A stretch of DNA of 64,000 nucleotides from DATJPR01 sp963752915 (GCA_963752915.1 CAVVZZ010000001.1:62001-126000), one strand, 5' to 3'; shown: positions 34,070-43,265, counted from the first letter of the stretch. The notes: a model not told the origin generated them from the letters alone. Numbers and translations: made by a program.

Positions 34070-34987
34070 TCAATTCCCGAATCCGATGCCGCCTGAGAAG
34101 ACGGTGATCGAACCGAAATTGGCGTCGGCAAAGAGATGGATCGGCCCGAGTCCAAGATCGAGACCCGCGATGAACCGGAAGTTGTTTGCCCCGTCCATGG
34201 ATACGTTCACTGAGGGACTTGTGATATCCGTCGAGGTATACTTCAGATTCATCGAGCTGTTCTCCCACTGGAGTCCGCCATAAAGGGTCATGATGGAGAA
34301 GCTTTTGCTGGCCTGCGCGTTGATGGCCATCCCCTTGAAGTCGATCAAATCACCGAAGGTGAAACTATTGAAGTAGATGCCTGCGGAGAGATCGAGAGGA
34401 ACCATCGGGAGATACTGGGAGATACTATGCCGGGCGCCGAGTCCCCACAACGTGATATTCGGAATATTGTCTCCGCTCATTTTGGGGAGCGTGATATAGC
34501 GGACAGTAGCCTGAGTCCCGTAAATATTTCCGATTGTGAGTTGTGGTACGGCAAGCGGCATGTAGTTCGTGGTGAACAGGCCGTCAGCTACCGCGCTATA
34601 CGGTCGACCGGTCCTGGAGTCGACGACCTGGGTGCGTGCCCCTCCGAAAACCGTAGGTGCCTTGAACGTCGCCGGATTGAAGCCAGATGGAGTAGGTGCA
34701 TCGAAGGTTTTCTGACCATCGGAGACTGCCGCGGCCATTGCAATAATGTCAAGCCGTAGGTGGAACCCGAACTTCTCAACTTCTGCAGCGTGATAATACC
34801 CAGAGTGCATGTCTGCACCAAAGAGATCCGTCACTGGTTGGATATACCCAGTGACTGTCGTCATGCTCATTTGTTTGAGATTGTCTTCGAGCTTGGACTG
34901 CGAGACCGCAAAGGAGATCCCGACCAACAGAAGGACCACGAGGGTACCCGCTGCCTTGAGACTCAATCTGTAACGCAAGGTAGGCAT
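34070..34987 (-). CDS. DUF6588-like outer-membrane protein
   Basis: Protein of 305 residues from the ATG at 34987 (MPTLRYRLSLKAAGTLVVLLLVGISFAVSQ signal peptide). The mature part alternates as for an outer-membrane beta-barrel: LRLDIIAMAAAVSDG, ATVRYITLPKMSGDNIPNITLWGLGARHSISQYLPMVPLDLSAGIYFNSF, MTLYGGLQWENSSMNLKYTS, FIAGLDLGLGPIHLFADANFGSITVFSGGIGFGN. The block from IPNITLWGLGARHSIS onwards matches my memory of DUF6588 (function unknown), common in Bacteroidota and Chlorobi relatives. Its upstream region carries an inverted repeat at 35182-35215 that could be a regulatory site. Confidence 0.7.
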   Translation of the reverse strand: MPTLRYRLSLKAAGTLVVLLLVGISFAVSQSKLEDNLKQMSMTTVTGYIQPVTDLFGADMHSGYYHAAEVEKFGFHLRLDIIAMAAAVSDGQKTFDAPTPSGFNPATFKAPTVFGGARTQVVDSRTGRPYSAVADGLFTTNYMPLAVPQLTIGNIYGTQATVRYITLPKMSGDNIPNITLWGLGARHSISQYLPMVPLDLSAGIYFNSFTFGDLIDFKGMAINAQASKSFSIMTLYGGLQWENSSMNLKYTSTDITSPSVNVSMDGANNFRFIAGLDLGLGPIHLFADANFGSITVFSGGIGFGN

Positions 34988-35181
34988 TAGCCCTCCGTAG
35001 AGATAACGTGTCTGTACAATTCGTAAGAAATTTGTCATCAGTAAATTGCTGAATACAAATGCGGAGAATAGTACAGAAAAGAACTGAGATGGGTTGTGCC
35101 GTAGGTCACACGATACGCACGAAGAAGGGTGACAAGAACCTGAGGAGGAGTTACAGACTAGATAAGAAGAACAAACGTGAG

Positions 35182-35215
35182 GTGAAATATCACAATTGCA
35201 AAATCACGTGATATT
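35182..35215. promoter_or_regulatory. paired palindromes upstream of the DUF6588 gene
   Basis: GTGA-AATA-TCAC (35182-35193) and ATCACGTGAT (35203-35212), which together form the inverted repeat AATATCAC...GTGATATT. Read on the minus strand the first one gives TTGTGATATTTCAC, close to Rex-type redox operators and also to Crp/Fnr-type sites. About 200 bases upstream of the 34987 start. The rest of the 34988-35305 gap shows no gene. Confidence 0.35.
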
Positions 35216-35305
35216 CCTCGCGTGGGTCTATAGGAAGAAGCGTGTCAAGCTGAAAGAACTGTAATGCGGGACTCGCCAGGTCCAGAATATCGATGAGCGT
35301 TTGAG

Positions 35306-35379
35306 AGTCGGCGGTAGGATTCGAACCTACTTGAAGACGAGATCTTGCGCGACCCCGGCCTCCCACTGGCTCCGCCGAC
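35306..35379 (-). tRNA. tRNA-like sequence, probable relic (no assignable anticodon)
   Basis: On the minus strand a 7-bp acceptor stem (GTCGGCG with CGCCGAC) brackets 73 bases, exactly tRNA size. A perfect T arm abuts the 3' acceptor strand: GTAGG stem, TTCGAAT loop, CCTAC stem. In between, a D-like hairpin GCC-AGTGGGA-GGC is possible, but no standard 5-bp anticodon stem with a 7-base loop and U33 can be formed (best: GGGGT/ATCTC with two wobbles and an 8-base loop). CCA is not encoded. I read it as a decayed or recombined tRNA, or a non-canonical one; no amino acid is assigned. Confidence 0.4.
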
Positions 35380-35502
35380 ATGTATTGATGAACTATGTTC
35401 AATATACGGAGTTTCACCGGGATTGCAGTGGCGACCGTCACGCAACCACAAGGGATCCACATCGAACGATGACATGTGAGTCTGGCTCACGAGTCTGACC
35501 GC

Positions 35503-36978
35503 CTAGCCCCCTATCGCCTTGAAATCTATGTACCCCTTCTCTGCATCGGTGTGAATCAGCTGTACCTTGAGCCGATGGCCGACATCCAATCCTGGCGGAG
35601 GATTCATGAGCTTCCCTTCGACCGGATACTGCATCAGCCGCACCCAGGTGCCCTTGTCCGCGGCTCCGGTGACCAACGCGTCGAACTTCTCGCCAATCCT
35701 CGATTCCAGAAGAAGCGCGGCAGAGGACTTCTCCACCTGGCGCTCGACTTTCTTTGCCGCGTCTTCCTGATCAGTGCAGTGCTTCGCCAAAGTCTCCAGC
35801 TCTGCACGCTCATACGGAACAGTACCTGCAGCCATTGCCGCTTTCAATATCCGGTGCGTGATGAGATCCGGAAATCGGCGATTCGGCGCAGTAGAGTGAG
35901 AATAGTCGCGCACCGCGAGACCAAAATGCCCGATCGGCTCCCCGCCGGGATATTCGACCACATACTCCCCGGGACCGAGGAGTTTGATAACGCTGAGCGA
36001 GAGGTCGGGAAAGTTCGCCGGATCAGCGGCGCGAGAGGAAACCAGAAATTCGTTCAACACCTTCGAGTCCGGGTCCGACGGCAGACGCGACCCGTGATCG
36101 CGCGCGAGCTCGACAATCCGATCCCATCGCTTCGGGGTGCGCACGACTCGCCTGAGCGAGGGAAATCCTTTTGCGCTGAGATATTGCGCGCTTACCCCGT
36201 TCGCCGAGATCATGAAATCTTCGATGATGTCTTTGGCGCTATTTCGCGTCTCCGGAACGAGTTCCTTGATGGCGTCCCCTTCAAACACTGTCCGCGATTG
36301 GATCGTCTCAAGATCGAGAGCTCCATGCTGATGACGAATTGCTTTCATCGCTTTCGCGACGGAATATTGACGTTGGATGTTCTCGCCGAGGCCCGGCACC
36401 TCCGATACGGCCGGCGGCATCGGCCCTTTCCCTTCCAACCAGGCGGCCACGCTGTCATACGCGAGCTTGGCACGGTTGAGCACGATGGCGCGATACACTT
36501 CCGATGACTGCACGGATCCGTCTTCCGCAGTCACCATATCAAAAACGATTGCGACGCGGTCGGCGCCGAAATTGAGCGATGTGAGATCGGTGGAAAGCCG
36601 TTCAGGAAGCATCGGGAAGATCACGGCCGGAGTATAGACCGACGTGGTGTTGTATTTCGCATGGTCGTCGATCGCCGAACCCCGTTTCACGAGCACATCG
36701 ACGTCTGCCACAGCAACCAGAATTCGTATTGCTCCTCCGGGTGCGGGCAGTGCAACAGAAAGCTGATCAAGATCCAGCGAATCATCATTGTCGATCGAGC
36801 ACCAGAGCACGTCCCGGAGATCCCGGAGCGATGCTTCCGGTGGTGTGCCAGCAGCGGTGATCCCATCGAGCTCTGATAGCGCCTGGCGAGAAAAATCCGG
36901 CAGAAGGCCGCGCTCCTCCATTACCCGACGGGCAATCGACTGGAGTTCAATCCGGTGTTGCTTCTCAGTACTGGGCAT
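35503..36978 (-). CDS. RNB-domain exoribonuclease (RNase II/R superfamily), compact form
   Basis: 3'-5' exoribonuclease family protein of 491 residues, shorter than RNase II (~640) or RNase R (~800) because N-terminal cold-shock domains are missing. The RNB signature SIDNDDSLDLDQLSVA near 75-90 holds the metal-binding Asp residues; the last Asp of the canonical D-x-D-D is Gln, as in the DLDQ subgroup of this family. Others: YTPAVIFPMLPERLSTDLTSLN near 128, SAKDIIEDFMISANGVSAQYL near 259, DYSHSTAPNRRFPDLITHRIL near 377 (catalytic Arg and substrate-anchoring segment), and a C-terminal S1-like domain (GKLMNPPPGLDVGHRLKVQLIHTD). Start at MPSTEKQH (36978). Confidence 0.88.
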   Translation of the reverse strand: MPSTEKQHRIELQSIARRVMEERGLLPDFSRQALSELDGITAAGTPPEASLRDLRDVLWCSIDNDDSLDLDQLSVALPAPGGAIRILVAVADVDVLVKRGSAIDDHAKYNTTSVYTPAVIFPMLPERLSTDLTSLNFGADRVAIVFDMVTAEDGSVQSSEVYRAIVLNRAKLAYDSVAAWLEGKGPMPPAVSEVPGLGENIQRQYSVAKAMKAIRHQHGALDLETIQSRTVFEGDAIKELVPETRNSAKDIIEDFMISANGVSAQYLSAKGFPSLRRVVRTPKRWDRIVELARDHGSRLPSDPDSKVLNEFLVSSRAADPANFPDLSLSVIKLLGPGEYVVEYPGGEPIGHFGLAVRDYSHSTAPNRRFPDLITHRILKAAMAAGTVPYERAELETLAKHCTDQEDAAKKVERQVEKSSAALLLESRIGEKFDALVTGAADKGTWVRLMQYPVEGKLMNPPPGLDVGHRLKVQLIHTDAEKGYIDFKAIGG

Positions 36979-37078
36979 GCTGGATATCCTCTTCGAGAAG
37001 AATGATCTCCAATGTAGCAAAGAAGCTCACGTGCAGCAAGCCAGAGGAATTCCGGCCACCATGCCTTGAACATACAAA

Positions 37079-37109
37079 AGCGAAGCCCGGATGATCTCCG
37101 GGCCTCGCT
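37079..37109 (-). terminator. rho-independent terminator after the tricorn-like protease gene
   Basis: Interrupted stem AGCGA-GCCCGGA / TCCGGGC-TCGCT (12 bp with one mismatch, 5-base loop), followed on the minus strand by TTTTG. It lies 40 bases after the stop at 37149. Confidence 0.85.
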
Positions 37110-37148
37110 GCGAAGCATTCGCTCCATACCGCGCGCGTGATGCCATCC

Positions 37149-40100
37149 TCACTTCTTCATCAACTCCGTCACTGCCGCTTCGATCTGTTGGTCGCGCCCG
37201 GTTGTCATAATGTCCGGCGTGTTCTTTACCTTGATGTCCGGCTCCAGCTGGTTGTTTTCACAGAACTTGCCGTCCGGGGTCCGCCAGCCGCCCATCGGTA
37301 TTCCGAATACCAGCGTTGGATCGATCTGCGATTCCCACCAGACAAACGTGCCCGTTCCCGGAACAGGCATCCCGAGGGTCTTTCCCACACCCTTCAGCTT
37401 GTAGGCCACGGGGAAGAGGTGCGCATCAGAGTAATTGCTTTCGCCGATCAGCACGATTGATGGCTTCGTCCATTTGTCATAGGGCTCCGACCCGACATAT
37501 TGTCCGTGCGGAATGATATCAAAGTACTTCTTCCCGCTCAGGAAGTCGGACAACTGCTCGTGGATGTTGCCGCCGCCGTTGAACCGGGTGTCGACGATGA
37601 GCGCTTTCTTCCCGATGTTCCGGCCGAGCGCCTCTTCGAACACCGTCCGCATGCTTGCGTCGTTCATCGCGCGAACATGGACATACCCGATCGTACCACC
37701 GGAGAGGTTTTCGACTTCCTCGCGCCGGTTCTTCACCCACCGATTGTAGAGGAGCTCTCCCAAACCCCCTGCGGAAATCGGTTTGACGGTCTCTTCCCAG
37801 CGGGTATCCGACGATGGATCGTACACGGAAAGCAACGTGAGCTTTCCATTCTTCCTGTTCAGCAGCTGATAGAAGTCCATTGCCTCGGTCAGCGGTTGGC
37901 CGTCGATCTGTTCAAGGATATCCCCGGCCTTGATCTTCGAGCCGGCCTTGTCGAGCGGGCCGCCCTCGACGACTTCGGCAATCTTCACCCCGGCGCCTGT
38001 ATAGGAGAAGTCATAGAGTACACCAAGCTCCGCTGTTTCATCGGAGTTCGGCCGGTTGCTGGAATAACGACAGCCCGTATGGGAAGCATTGGCCTCGCCG
38101 AGCATCTCGCTTAACATCTCGGCAAAGTCATAGCTGTTGTTGATATAGGGGAGGAATTTCTTGTAATCGTGATAATAATAGTCCCAGTCTACTCCCTGGA
38201 GATCGGCAACATAAAACTTCTCTTTGAACTGCCTCCAGGCATGGTCGAAAATGTAATTCCTTTCATCAGCCTGTTTCAACACCATCTCTCCCCCGGTTTT
38301 CACCGGTTCCGATTTCGCGGTCTCAACATCGACCTTCGTCGCTTTGCCATCGGCAAGCAGGAAGAGGAATTTCCCGTCCGGCGATAGCTCCATGCTCGCC
38401 CTGTCGGCTCCAAGCTTCGCAAAGAGCTTCGTTTCCTTCGTCCGCAGCTCCGTCACCCAAAGGTCGTTTCCTTTGTCGAAGACTGTGAGGTAGAACAGCT
38501 TTTCGCCGTCCTTTGAAAGCACCCAGTCGTTCGCCGGCGACGTATGAGTCGTGAGTTTGGCCTTCCGCTCCGTGAGGTTCGTCCAATCGATCACGACGTC
38601 CTTCTTTGCGGTGTCAGCCGCCGCAGCCGCTTCCTTCCCCTTCTTCTCTCCCTTCGCTTTTTCATCGGCTTCCTTCTTTGCCTTCTCTTCCTGTTCCTTC
38701 ACGAGGGCAAAATCCTCCTTTGACAGCTTGAAGCGGTCGAAGGCCGCCTTCGTAAAGAACATCCCGAAAACGTCGCCGCTGAAGAGGTCCCCTCCCTGCT
38801 GGCGTGTTCCCTGTCGGTCCGAACCCCAGATCATCATCTTGCCATCGAGCACCCATTTCGGGCTGACATTGTCGTAACCGCTCAATGTGAGATTATGAAG
38901 CTCTTCCTTTCCGTCAGAAGAAATCAGTCCGATCTCCGGCGTAAAAACTCGTTCGGGGTATCCGAATTGCACGAGGAACCATTTCCCGTCCGGCGACCAC
39001 TGGTAGTATTGATCTCCATCGGCGTAGGAATAATTTTTGTCGGCCGGAAGGATTGTCCGGGTCTCCTTTGTCGCAAGGTTGATGACCTTGAGCGTAACAC
39101 GGTTCTCCAGATACGCGACTTCTTTGCCGTCGGGTGAATATTCGGGCTGATATTCTTCGGCCTTCGTGGCGATGACAGGTTCTTCTTTGAGAACAGTCGA
39201 CGCGTAAAAGTACGGCTCTTCTTTCCTCACGATCGACGTGCGATAGACGTCCCAGTTGCTGTCCTTCTCTGCCGCGTACACCAGCGAGCGACCGTCGGGA
39301 CTGAACCTGACGCTCCGTTCCTGCCAGGGGGTGTTGGTGATCCGTTTCGTAATGCCGCCTTCCATGCTCGACACGAAAATCTCTCCGTGAAACACATAGG
39401 CGAATTCTTTCCCGTTGGGAGACAGCTTGGCTTCCGTGAAGCCTTCATTGACAGGGACGATCTTGTCCAGCGTTGTTCTTCCGTCCACGTCCACACGGAC
39501 CGACACTTTGCGCGGCTCCGCTCCGGGTTGCATCGTGTAGATCTCGCCGTCATAATCGAAACACAGCGTGTTGTTCTTTGCACGAGTAAGAAACCGGACT
39601 GGATTCTTGCTGAAATGCGTCACCGCCGCAGATGTCGTCGGATTGGAGAGCGAGCTCTTCAACACGTTGAACGACCCGCTTTGTTCGCTCAGATAGTAGA
39701 ATTCATTGTCGTTGGCGTCGAAGACCGGATTGCGGTCCTCACCGGCAAACTGCGTCAATTGGGTGTACTGCTTCGTCTTGAAGTCGTAGACCCAGACATC
39801 GCGCGTAACCGAAGAGGTATGGTGCTTGCGCCAGTCGCTTTCGTAGCCCTTGATGTCGTGATAGATCAACTTGTCGCCGGTAGAACTTACCGTGGCGTCC
39901 AGTGCCGGGACAGGGAGCACCAGGGAGACGCGCCCTCCCGAAACGGGGACACTATAGAGTTGCGTCATTAAGCCGATCGGGAACTGTACGTTCGTTGCCA
40001 GCTCCTGCCGGTACGCGGAAAAGAGAACGGCGTTGTCGTCCGCTGTGAAACTGCTCGGGATCTCACGCGCTGAATGGAAGGTGAGACGTTTTGCTTCCCC

Positions 40101-40394
40101 TCCGCTCGACGGCATGACGAAAACGTCGAAGTTTCCGTAGCGATCTGACGCGAATGCGATATGCTTTCCGTCGTGACTCCAGACCGGCGCGAATTCGTAG
40201 GAATCGCTGATCGTGAGCGGTACTGCAGTGCCGCCGGCCGACGGCACAGAATAAATGTCCCCTTTGTATTCAAAGAGGATTGTCGAGCCATCGGGGGAAA
40301 TCGCCGGATAGCGAAGCCAGAGCGGGTTCTCCTGCCCGAATGCGAACGTAGAGACGAGAACGAGGACGACAACGAAAAGCAGAAATAGACGCAT
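37149..40394 (-). CDS. exported tricorn-like protease (TolB propeller + PDZ + S41 domain)
   Basis: Protein of 1081 residues. Signal peptide LFLLFVVVLVLVSTFAFGQ. Two WD40/TolB-type propellers cover roughly 25-680 (AISPDGSTILFEYKGDIYSV, APVWSHDGKHIAFASDRYGNFDVF, VRFSPDGRSLVYAAEKDSNWDVY). A Lys/Glu/Ala-rich linker sits near 565-600. The C-terminal part has the tricorn core helical domain (MLSEMLGEANASHTG, with the catalytic His), a PDZ domain (GDILEQIDGQPLTE), and an S41 peptidase domain with SGGTIGYVHVRAM, DTRFNGGGNIH and the nucleophile Ser in IGESNYSDAHLFP. It likely degrades peptides in the periplasm. Start at 40394; the upstream open frame lacks support. Confidence 0.92.
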   Translation of the reverse strand: MRLFLLFVVVLVLVSTFAFGQENPLWLRYPAISPDGSTILFEYKGDIYSVPSAGGTAVPLTISDSYEFAPVWSHDGKHIAFASDRYGNFDVFVMPSSGGEAKRLTFHSAREIPSSFTADDNAVLFSAYRQELATNVQFPIGLMTQLYSVPVSGGRVSLVLPVPALDATVSSTGDKLIYHDIKGYESDWRKHHTSSVTRDVWVYDFKTKQYTQLTQFAGEDRNPVFDANDNEFYYLSEQSGSFNVLKSSLSNPTTSAAVTHFSKNPVRFLTRAKNNTLCFDYDGEIYTMQPGAEPRKVSVRVDVDGRTTLDKIVPVNEGFTEAKLSPNGKEFAYVFHGEIFVSSMEGGITKRITNTPWQERSVRFSPDGRSLVYAAEKDSNWDVYRTSIVRKEEPYFYASTVLKEEPVIATKAEEYQPEYSPDGKEVAYLENRVTLKVINLATKETRTILPADKNYSYADGDQYYQWSPDGKWFLVQFGYPERVFTPEIGLISSDGKEELHNLTLSGYDNVSPKWVLDGKMMIWGSDRQGTRQQGGDLFSGDVFGMFFTKAAFDRFKLSKEDFALVKEQEEKAKKEADEKAKGEKKGKEAAAAADTAKKDVVIDWTNLTERKAKLTTHTSPANDWVLSKDGEKLFYLTVFDKGNDLWVTELRTKETKLFAKLGADRASMELSPDGKFLFLLADGKATKVDVETAKSEPVKTGGEMVLKQADERNYIFDHAWRQFKEKFYVADLQGVDWDYYYHDYKKFLPYINNSYDFAEMLSEMLGEANASHTGCRYSSNRPNSDETAELGVLYDFSYTGAGVKIAEVVEGGPLDKAGSKIKAGDILEQIDGQPLTEAMDFYQLLNRKNGKLTLLSVYDPSSDTRWEETVKPISAGGLGELLYNRWVKNRREEVENLSGGTIGYVHVRAMNDASMRTVFEEALGRNIGKKALIVDTRFNGGGNIHEQLSDFLSGKKYFDIIPHGQYVGSEPYDKWTKPSIVLIGESNYSDAHLFPVAYKLKGVGKTLGMPVPGTGTFVWWESQIDPTLVFGIPMGGWRTPDGKFCENNQLEPDIKVKNTPDIMTTGRDQQIEAAVTELMKK

Positions 40395-40538
40395 GGTAGG
40401 GTCTCCTTTGAAACTCTTGGTCAAGCGGGGTGCATCAATGGTGATTGATGGAAGACAGCATTGTGGGACTGGTAACATTCTGTATACGAAGGGCGCCTTC
40501 GAAGGTTGCCTTGCCCTCCTCTGTATCCTGCATGCCGC

Positions 40539-41627
40539 CTACGACGTGCTGCGTACCCGAGTGACCTTCCCCGACGGCTGCTCGTGTGTCATGCAATGCA
40601 GCGTCCCGAGCCCCCAGACGAGATCTACGGCGTGAATCCCAATCACTGGTCTGTCAGGAATCAATTCTGAGAGGATGCCGAGGGCAATCCGATCCTTCGG
40701 ATCATTGAACGTGGGGACAAGCACGGCGGCATTCGCAATATAGAAGTTCGCATAGCTCGCCGGAAGCCGCAGCCCATCGAAAAGCAGCGGAGAAGGCATC
40801 GGCAAATCAACAACCTCCGGTCGCTTCCCGTTTTCGAGATGCGAGGCGAGAAGGCGTTCCTTGTTTTCCCGGAGGATCCCGTAGTTGGGGTCACGCTCGT
40901 TTGTTTCCGAGCAGAGAACGATCGTCTGGCGATTGACGAACCGGCAAAGATCATCCACATGCCCGTGTGTATCGTCCCCCGCGATCCCCCTCCCCAACCA
41001 GATCACATTTGTCACTCCGAGCCAGGTCCTAAACACCGCCTCCATATCCGCTCGTGTGAACCCGGGGTTCCGCACCTGCACTGTCTGATCGAGCAGGCAC
41101 TCCTCCGTGGTCAAAAGGGTACCGGTGCCGTTACTGTCGATCGCCCCCCCTTCCAGGACCACCGGCACATTGTTGAGCTGGGGTGAGCAATGCGGAACAC
41201 CGATCGCCTTTGCAACACGGACGTGCGTTTTTACATCGTTCTTCCAGTCGGGATACTTTGCCCACCCGTTGAACCGGAAGTTGAGAACAACCAAATCCTG
41301 GTTACTGTCATTGCAGGTGACGAACATCGGGCCGGAATCACGGGTCCACCCGCGATCGGTGCGGAAATAAAAGAACTGCACGTTCTGCAAGTCGACCCCC
41401 GCTCTTCGCAGCACACGCTCTGCGGCAATGCGGCGAGCACGATCCCGGAGTAGGATTCGAACAACCTCGCCTTCGACGATCTTTTTCACGATTTCGCTGT
41501 ACACCCAGGGGATCGGCGCAAATCTCCCCGGCCAGTCGGAGGTGTTCTCCGGCCAGCCGAGCCATGTTGCTTCGTGCGGTTCCCATTCCGCTGCCCGGCG
41601 AAAGTTTTTCAGAGTTGCGGTTGTCAT
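40539..41627 (-). CDS. aguA: agmatine deiminase
   Basis: Enzyme of the peptidyl-arginine-deiminase superfamily, 362 residues, converting agmatine to N-carbamoylputrescine and ammonia. Motifs: AEWEPHEATWLGWPENTSDWPG at 12-33, DRGWTRDSGPMFV near 92 (substrate-binding), VVLEGGAIDSNGTGTLLTTEECLL near 156, GDDTHGHVDDLCRFV near 214 with the catalytic His, and GLGTLHCMTHEQPSG near the C-terminus with the nucleophilic Cys. The start at 41627 overlaps the aguB stop by 4 bases (ATGA), so the two enzymes are translationally coupled and successive in the pathway. Confidence 0.96.
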   Translation of the reverse strand: MTTATLKNFRRAAEWEPHEATWLGWPENTSDWPGRFAPIPWVYSEIVKKIVEGEVVRILLRDRARRIAAERVLRRAGVDLQNVQFFYFRTDRGWTRDSGPMFVTCNDSNQDLVVLNFRFNGWAKYPDWKNDVKTHVRVAKAIGVPHCSPQLNNVPVVLEGGAIDSNGTGTLLTTEECLLDQTVQVRNPGFTRADMEAVFRTWLGVTNVIWLGRGIAGDDTHGHVDDLCRFVNRQTIVLCSETNERDPNYGILRENKERLLASHLENGKRPEVVDLPMPSPLLFDGLRLPASYANFYIANAAVLVPTFNDPKDRIALGILSELIPDRPVIGIHAVDLVWGLGTLHCMTHEQPSGKVTRVRSTS

Positions 41628-42529
41628 CCTTTGCGGTCCCCGTCAAGGTATCGCTCGGTGATGGGACGATATGCGTCGATCCGTCTGTCACGCAGAAACG
41701 GCCAGTTTTTTCGGATCTCCTCCAAATGGTGAAGGTCAATCTCGCCTGTCAGAAGCTCTTCCCTGTCGGACGACCCTTCCACCATGACCACACCCTGCGG
41801 ATCGCACAAAAACGAAGAGCCCCAGAACTCAATTCCCGGTCCTCCTCCTTCGGGGATTTCATGACCGACGCGGTTGACTGCGGCGACGTAAATGCCGTTG
41901 GCGATAGCATGTCCCCGTTGCACCGTCCGCCAAGCATCATGTTGTGCAGTACCGTATTGCTCTTTTTCCAGCGGATGCCAGCCGATCGCCGTCGGGTAGA
42001 AGAGGACCGAGGCACCCTGAAGCGCGGTCAAGCGGGCCCCTTCCGGGAACCACTGATCCCAGCAGATCAGCGTTCCGATTCTTCCGGCCGAAAGGTCGAA
42101 CGTCTTAAAGCCGAGATCTCCCGGCGTGAAATAGAACTTCTCGTAGTATGCGGGATCGTCCGGGATGTGCATCTTGCGATAGATGCCGATCATTTCACCG
42201 GTTTTTTCGATCACCGCAAGCGAGTTGTGGTACATGCCCGCTCCGCGACGCTCGAAGACCGGAACGATGACCGCGATGTTTTCTTTCCTGGCAACCGCAG
42301 AAAGTCGTTCCGTCGTCGGTCCGGGGAGGGATTCCGCCATGGAAAAATTCTTGACATCCTCGACTTGGCAGAAGTACGGCGCCGCAAACAACTCCGGGAG
42401 ACAAACAACGTCGACGCCCCGGGCAGCGGCATCGGCGATGAATGCCGCAGCCTTGTCGAGGTTTTCTCCGGCTGCACGGCTGACTTTCATCTGCACGAGG
42501 CCAACACGAAACGAAGACTGTTCGGGCAC
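41624..42529 (-). CDS. aguB: N-carbamoylputrescine amidohydrolase
   Basis: Nitrilase-superfamily enzyme that hydrolyses N-carbamoylputrescine to putrescine, CO2 and ammonia. From a GTG at 42529 it has 301 residues, the usual length, and this start has an AGGAG ribosome-binding site with 6-base spacing; ATG starts further upstream (42622) add residues not typical of AguB. Catalytic triad: Glu in VVCLPELFAAPYF, Lys in YRKMHIPDDPAYYEKFYF, Cys in GTLICWDQWFPEGARL. NRVGHE and FWGSSFLCDPQG near 220-245 fit AguB rather than other carbon-nitrogen hydrolases. Together with aguA it completes the agmatine-to-putrescine route; no arginine decarboxylase of known type is in the window. Confidence 0.93.
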   Translation of the reverse strand: MPEQSSFRVGLVQMKVSRAAGENLDKAAAFIADAAARGVDVVCLPELFAAPYFCQVEDVKNFSMAESLPGPTTERLSAVARKENIAVIVPVFERRGAGMYHNSLAVIEKTGEMIGIYRKMHIPDDPAYYEKFYFTPGDLGFKTFDLSAGRIGTLICWDQWFPEGARLTALQGASVLFYPTAIGWHPLEKEQYGTAQHDAWRTVQRGHAIANGIYVAAVNRVGHEIPEGGGPGIEFWGSSFLCDPQGVVMVEGSSDREELLTGEIDLHHLEEIRKNWPFLRDRRIDAYRPITERYLDGDRKG

Positions 42530-42728
42530 GCCGATCTCCTGTACGAGCTTGTCGGAAGGAAGTGAATTCGTGTCAATAATAACCCAAATCCTTCTCTCTT
42601 TCAATCCATTGCCGCCTTGCATCTCGTTGGGTTTTCCCCTATGTTCGGTGAACAACGTGGTCCACGAACCACTCTCCACCGGTCACGTTCAACGTTCATT
42701 CGACTACCCCATTTCCTTGTTTGCTGAC

Positions 42729-43262
42729 ATGCCTGGAGCTGACGTCTGCCCTCGACAGCGAACCCAAGCGCGTGGAGTGTATAGTGTTCTCCTTGCGGGG
42801 ACCCTTGTGTGGTGCGGCGCGATCATAGCCGCTCCGCTCCTGTACAATGGCCCGTGGACCGGAGTGTCATCCTTCCTGTACCAGTTCTTTCACCCGATCT
42901 GCAATCAACTCGACAGCCATAGCTTCCACATTGCAGGAGAGAAGACTGCCGTTTGTACCCGTTGCACGTCGATCTATTTTTCCTTTCTGGCGGGCCTGCT
43001 GGTGTATCCGGTCTTCCGTTCGCTCACCAGCCGGGTTGGTGCCGGACGCGGATGGTTTGTTGTGGCTGTTACCCCGATGGTCGTCGATGTCGTATTGTCG
43101 TTGCTGAACGTACATCAGAGCTCCGCTCTGACCCGTGTGCTTACAGGGTCATTCTTCGGAATCATTGCAGTTTTCATTGTCGTCCCGACCATCATCGATG
43201 CAATGGCGGAACTCATGACCAGACCCCGCATTCAACCATCACCTACAATTAAAAAGGACTGA
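42729..43262 (+). CDS. DUF2085-like membrane protein
   Basis: Protein of 177 residues with about four membrane helices (YSVLLAGTLVWCGAIIAAPLLY, YFSFLAGLLVYPVF, GWFVVAVTPMVVDVVLSLL, GSFFGIIAVFIVVPTIID). Between the first two helices is FFHPICNQLDSHSFHIAGEKTAVCTRCTSIYFS, whose HPIC-HSF and CTRC motifs are characteristic of DUF2085. The conserved His and Cys suggest metal binding, function unknown. Start at 42729 is the first ATG that removes overlap with the aguB region. It lies divergent to aguB and 3 bases before the next membrane protein gene, so the two are probably cotranscribed. Confidence 0.82.
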   Translation: MPGADVCPRQRTQARGVYSVLLAGTLVWCGAIIAAPLLYNGPWTGVSSFLYQFFHPICNQLDSHSFHIAGEKTAVCTRCTSIYFSFLAGLLVYPVFRSLTSRVGAGRGWFVVAVTPMVVDVVLSLLNVHQSSALTRVLTGSFFGIIAVFIVVPTIIDAMAELMTRPRIQPSPTIKKD

Positions 43263-43265
43263 GCG

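Noticed and set aside
35301..35498. 65-codon plus-strand frame over the tRNA-like sequence
   Set aside because: Translation of this kind (WxxxFxxRTYL-like) is the familiar product of reading antisense through tRNA sequence, and the tRNA-like structure explains it.
35476..36507. 343-codon plus-strand frame opposite the RNB gene
   Set aside because: Antisense to a complete family member and without a start region or known domain.
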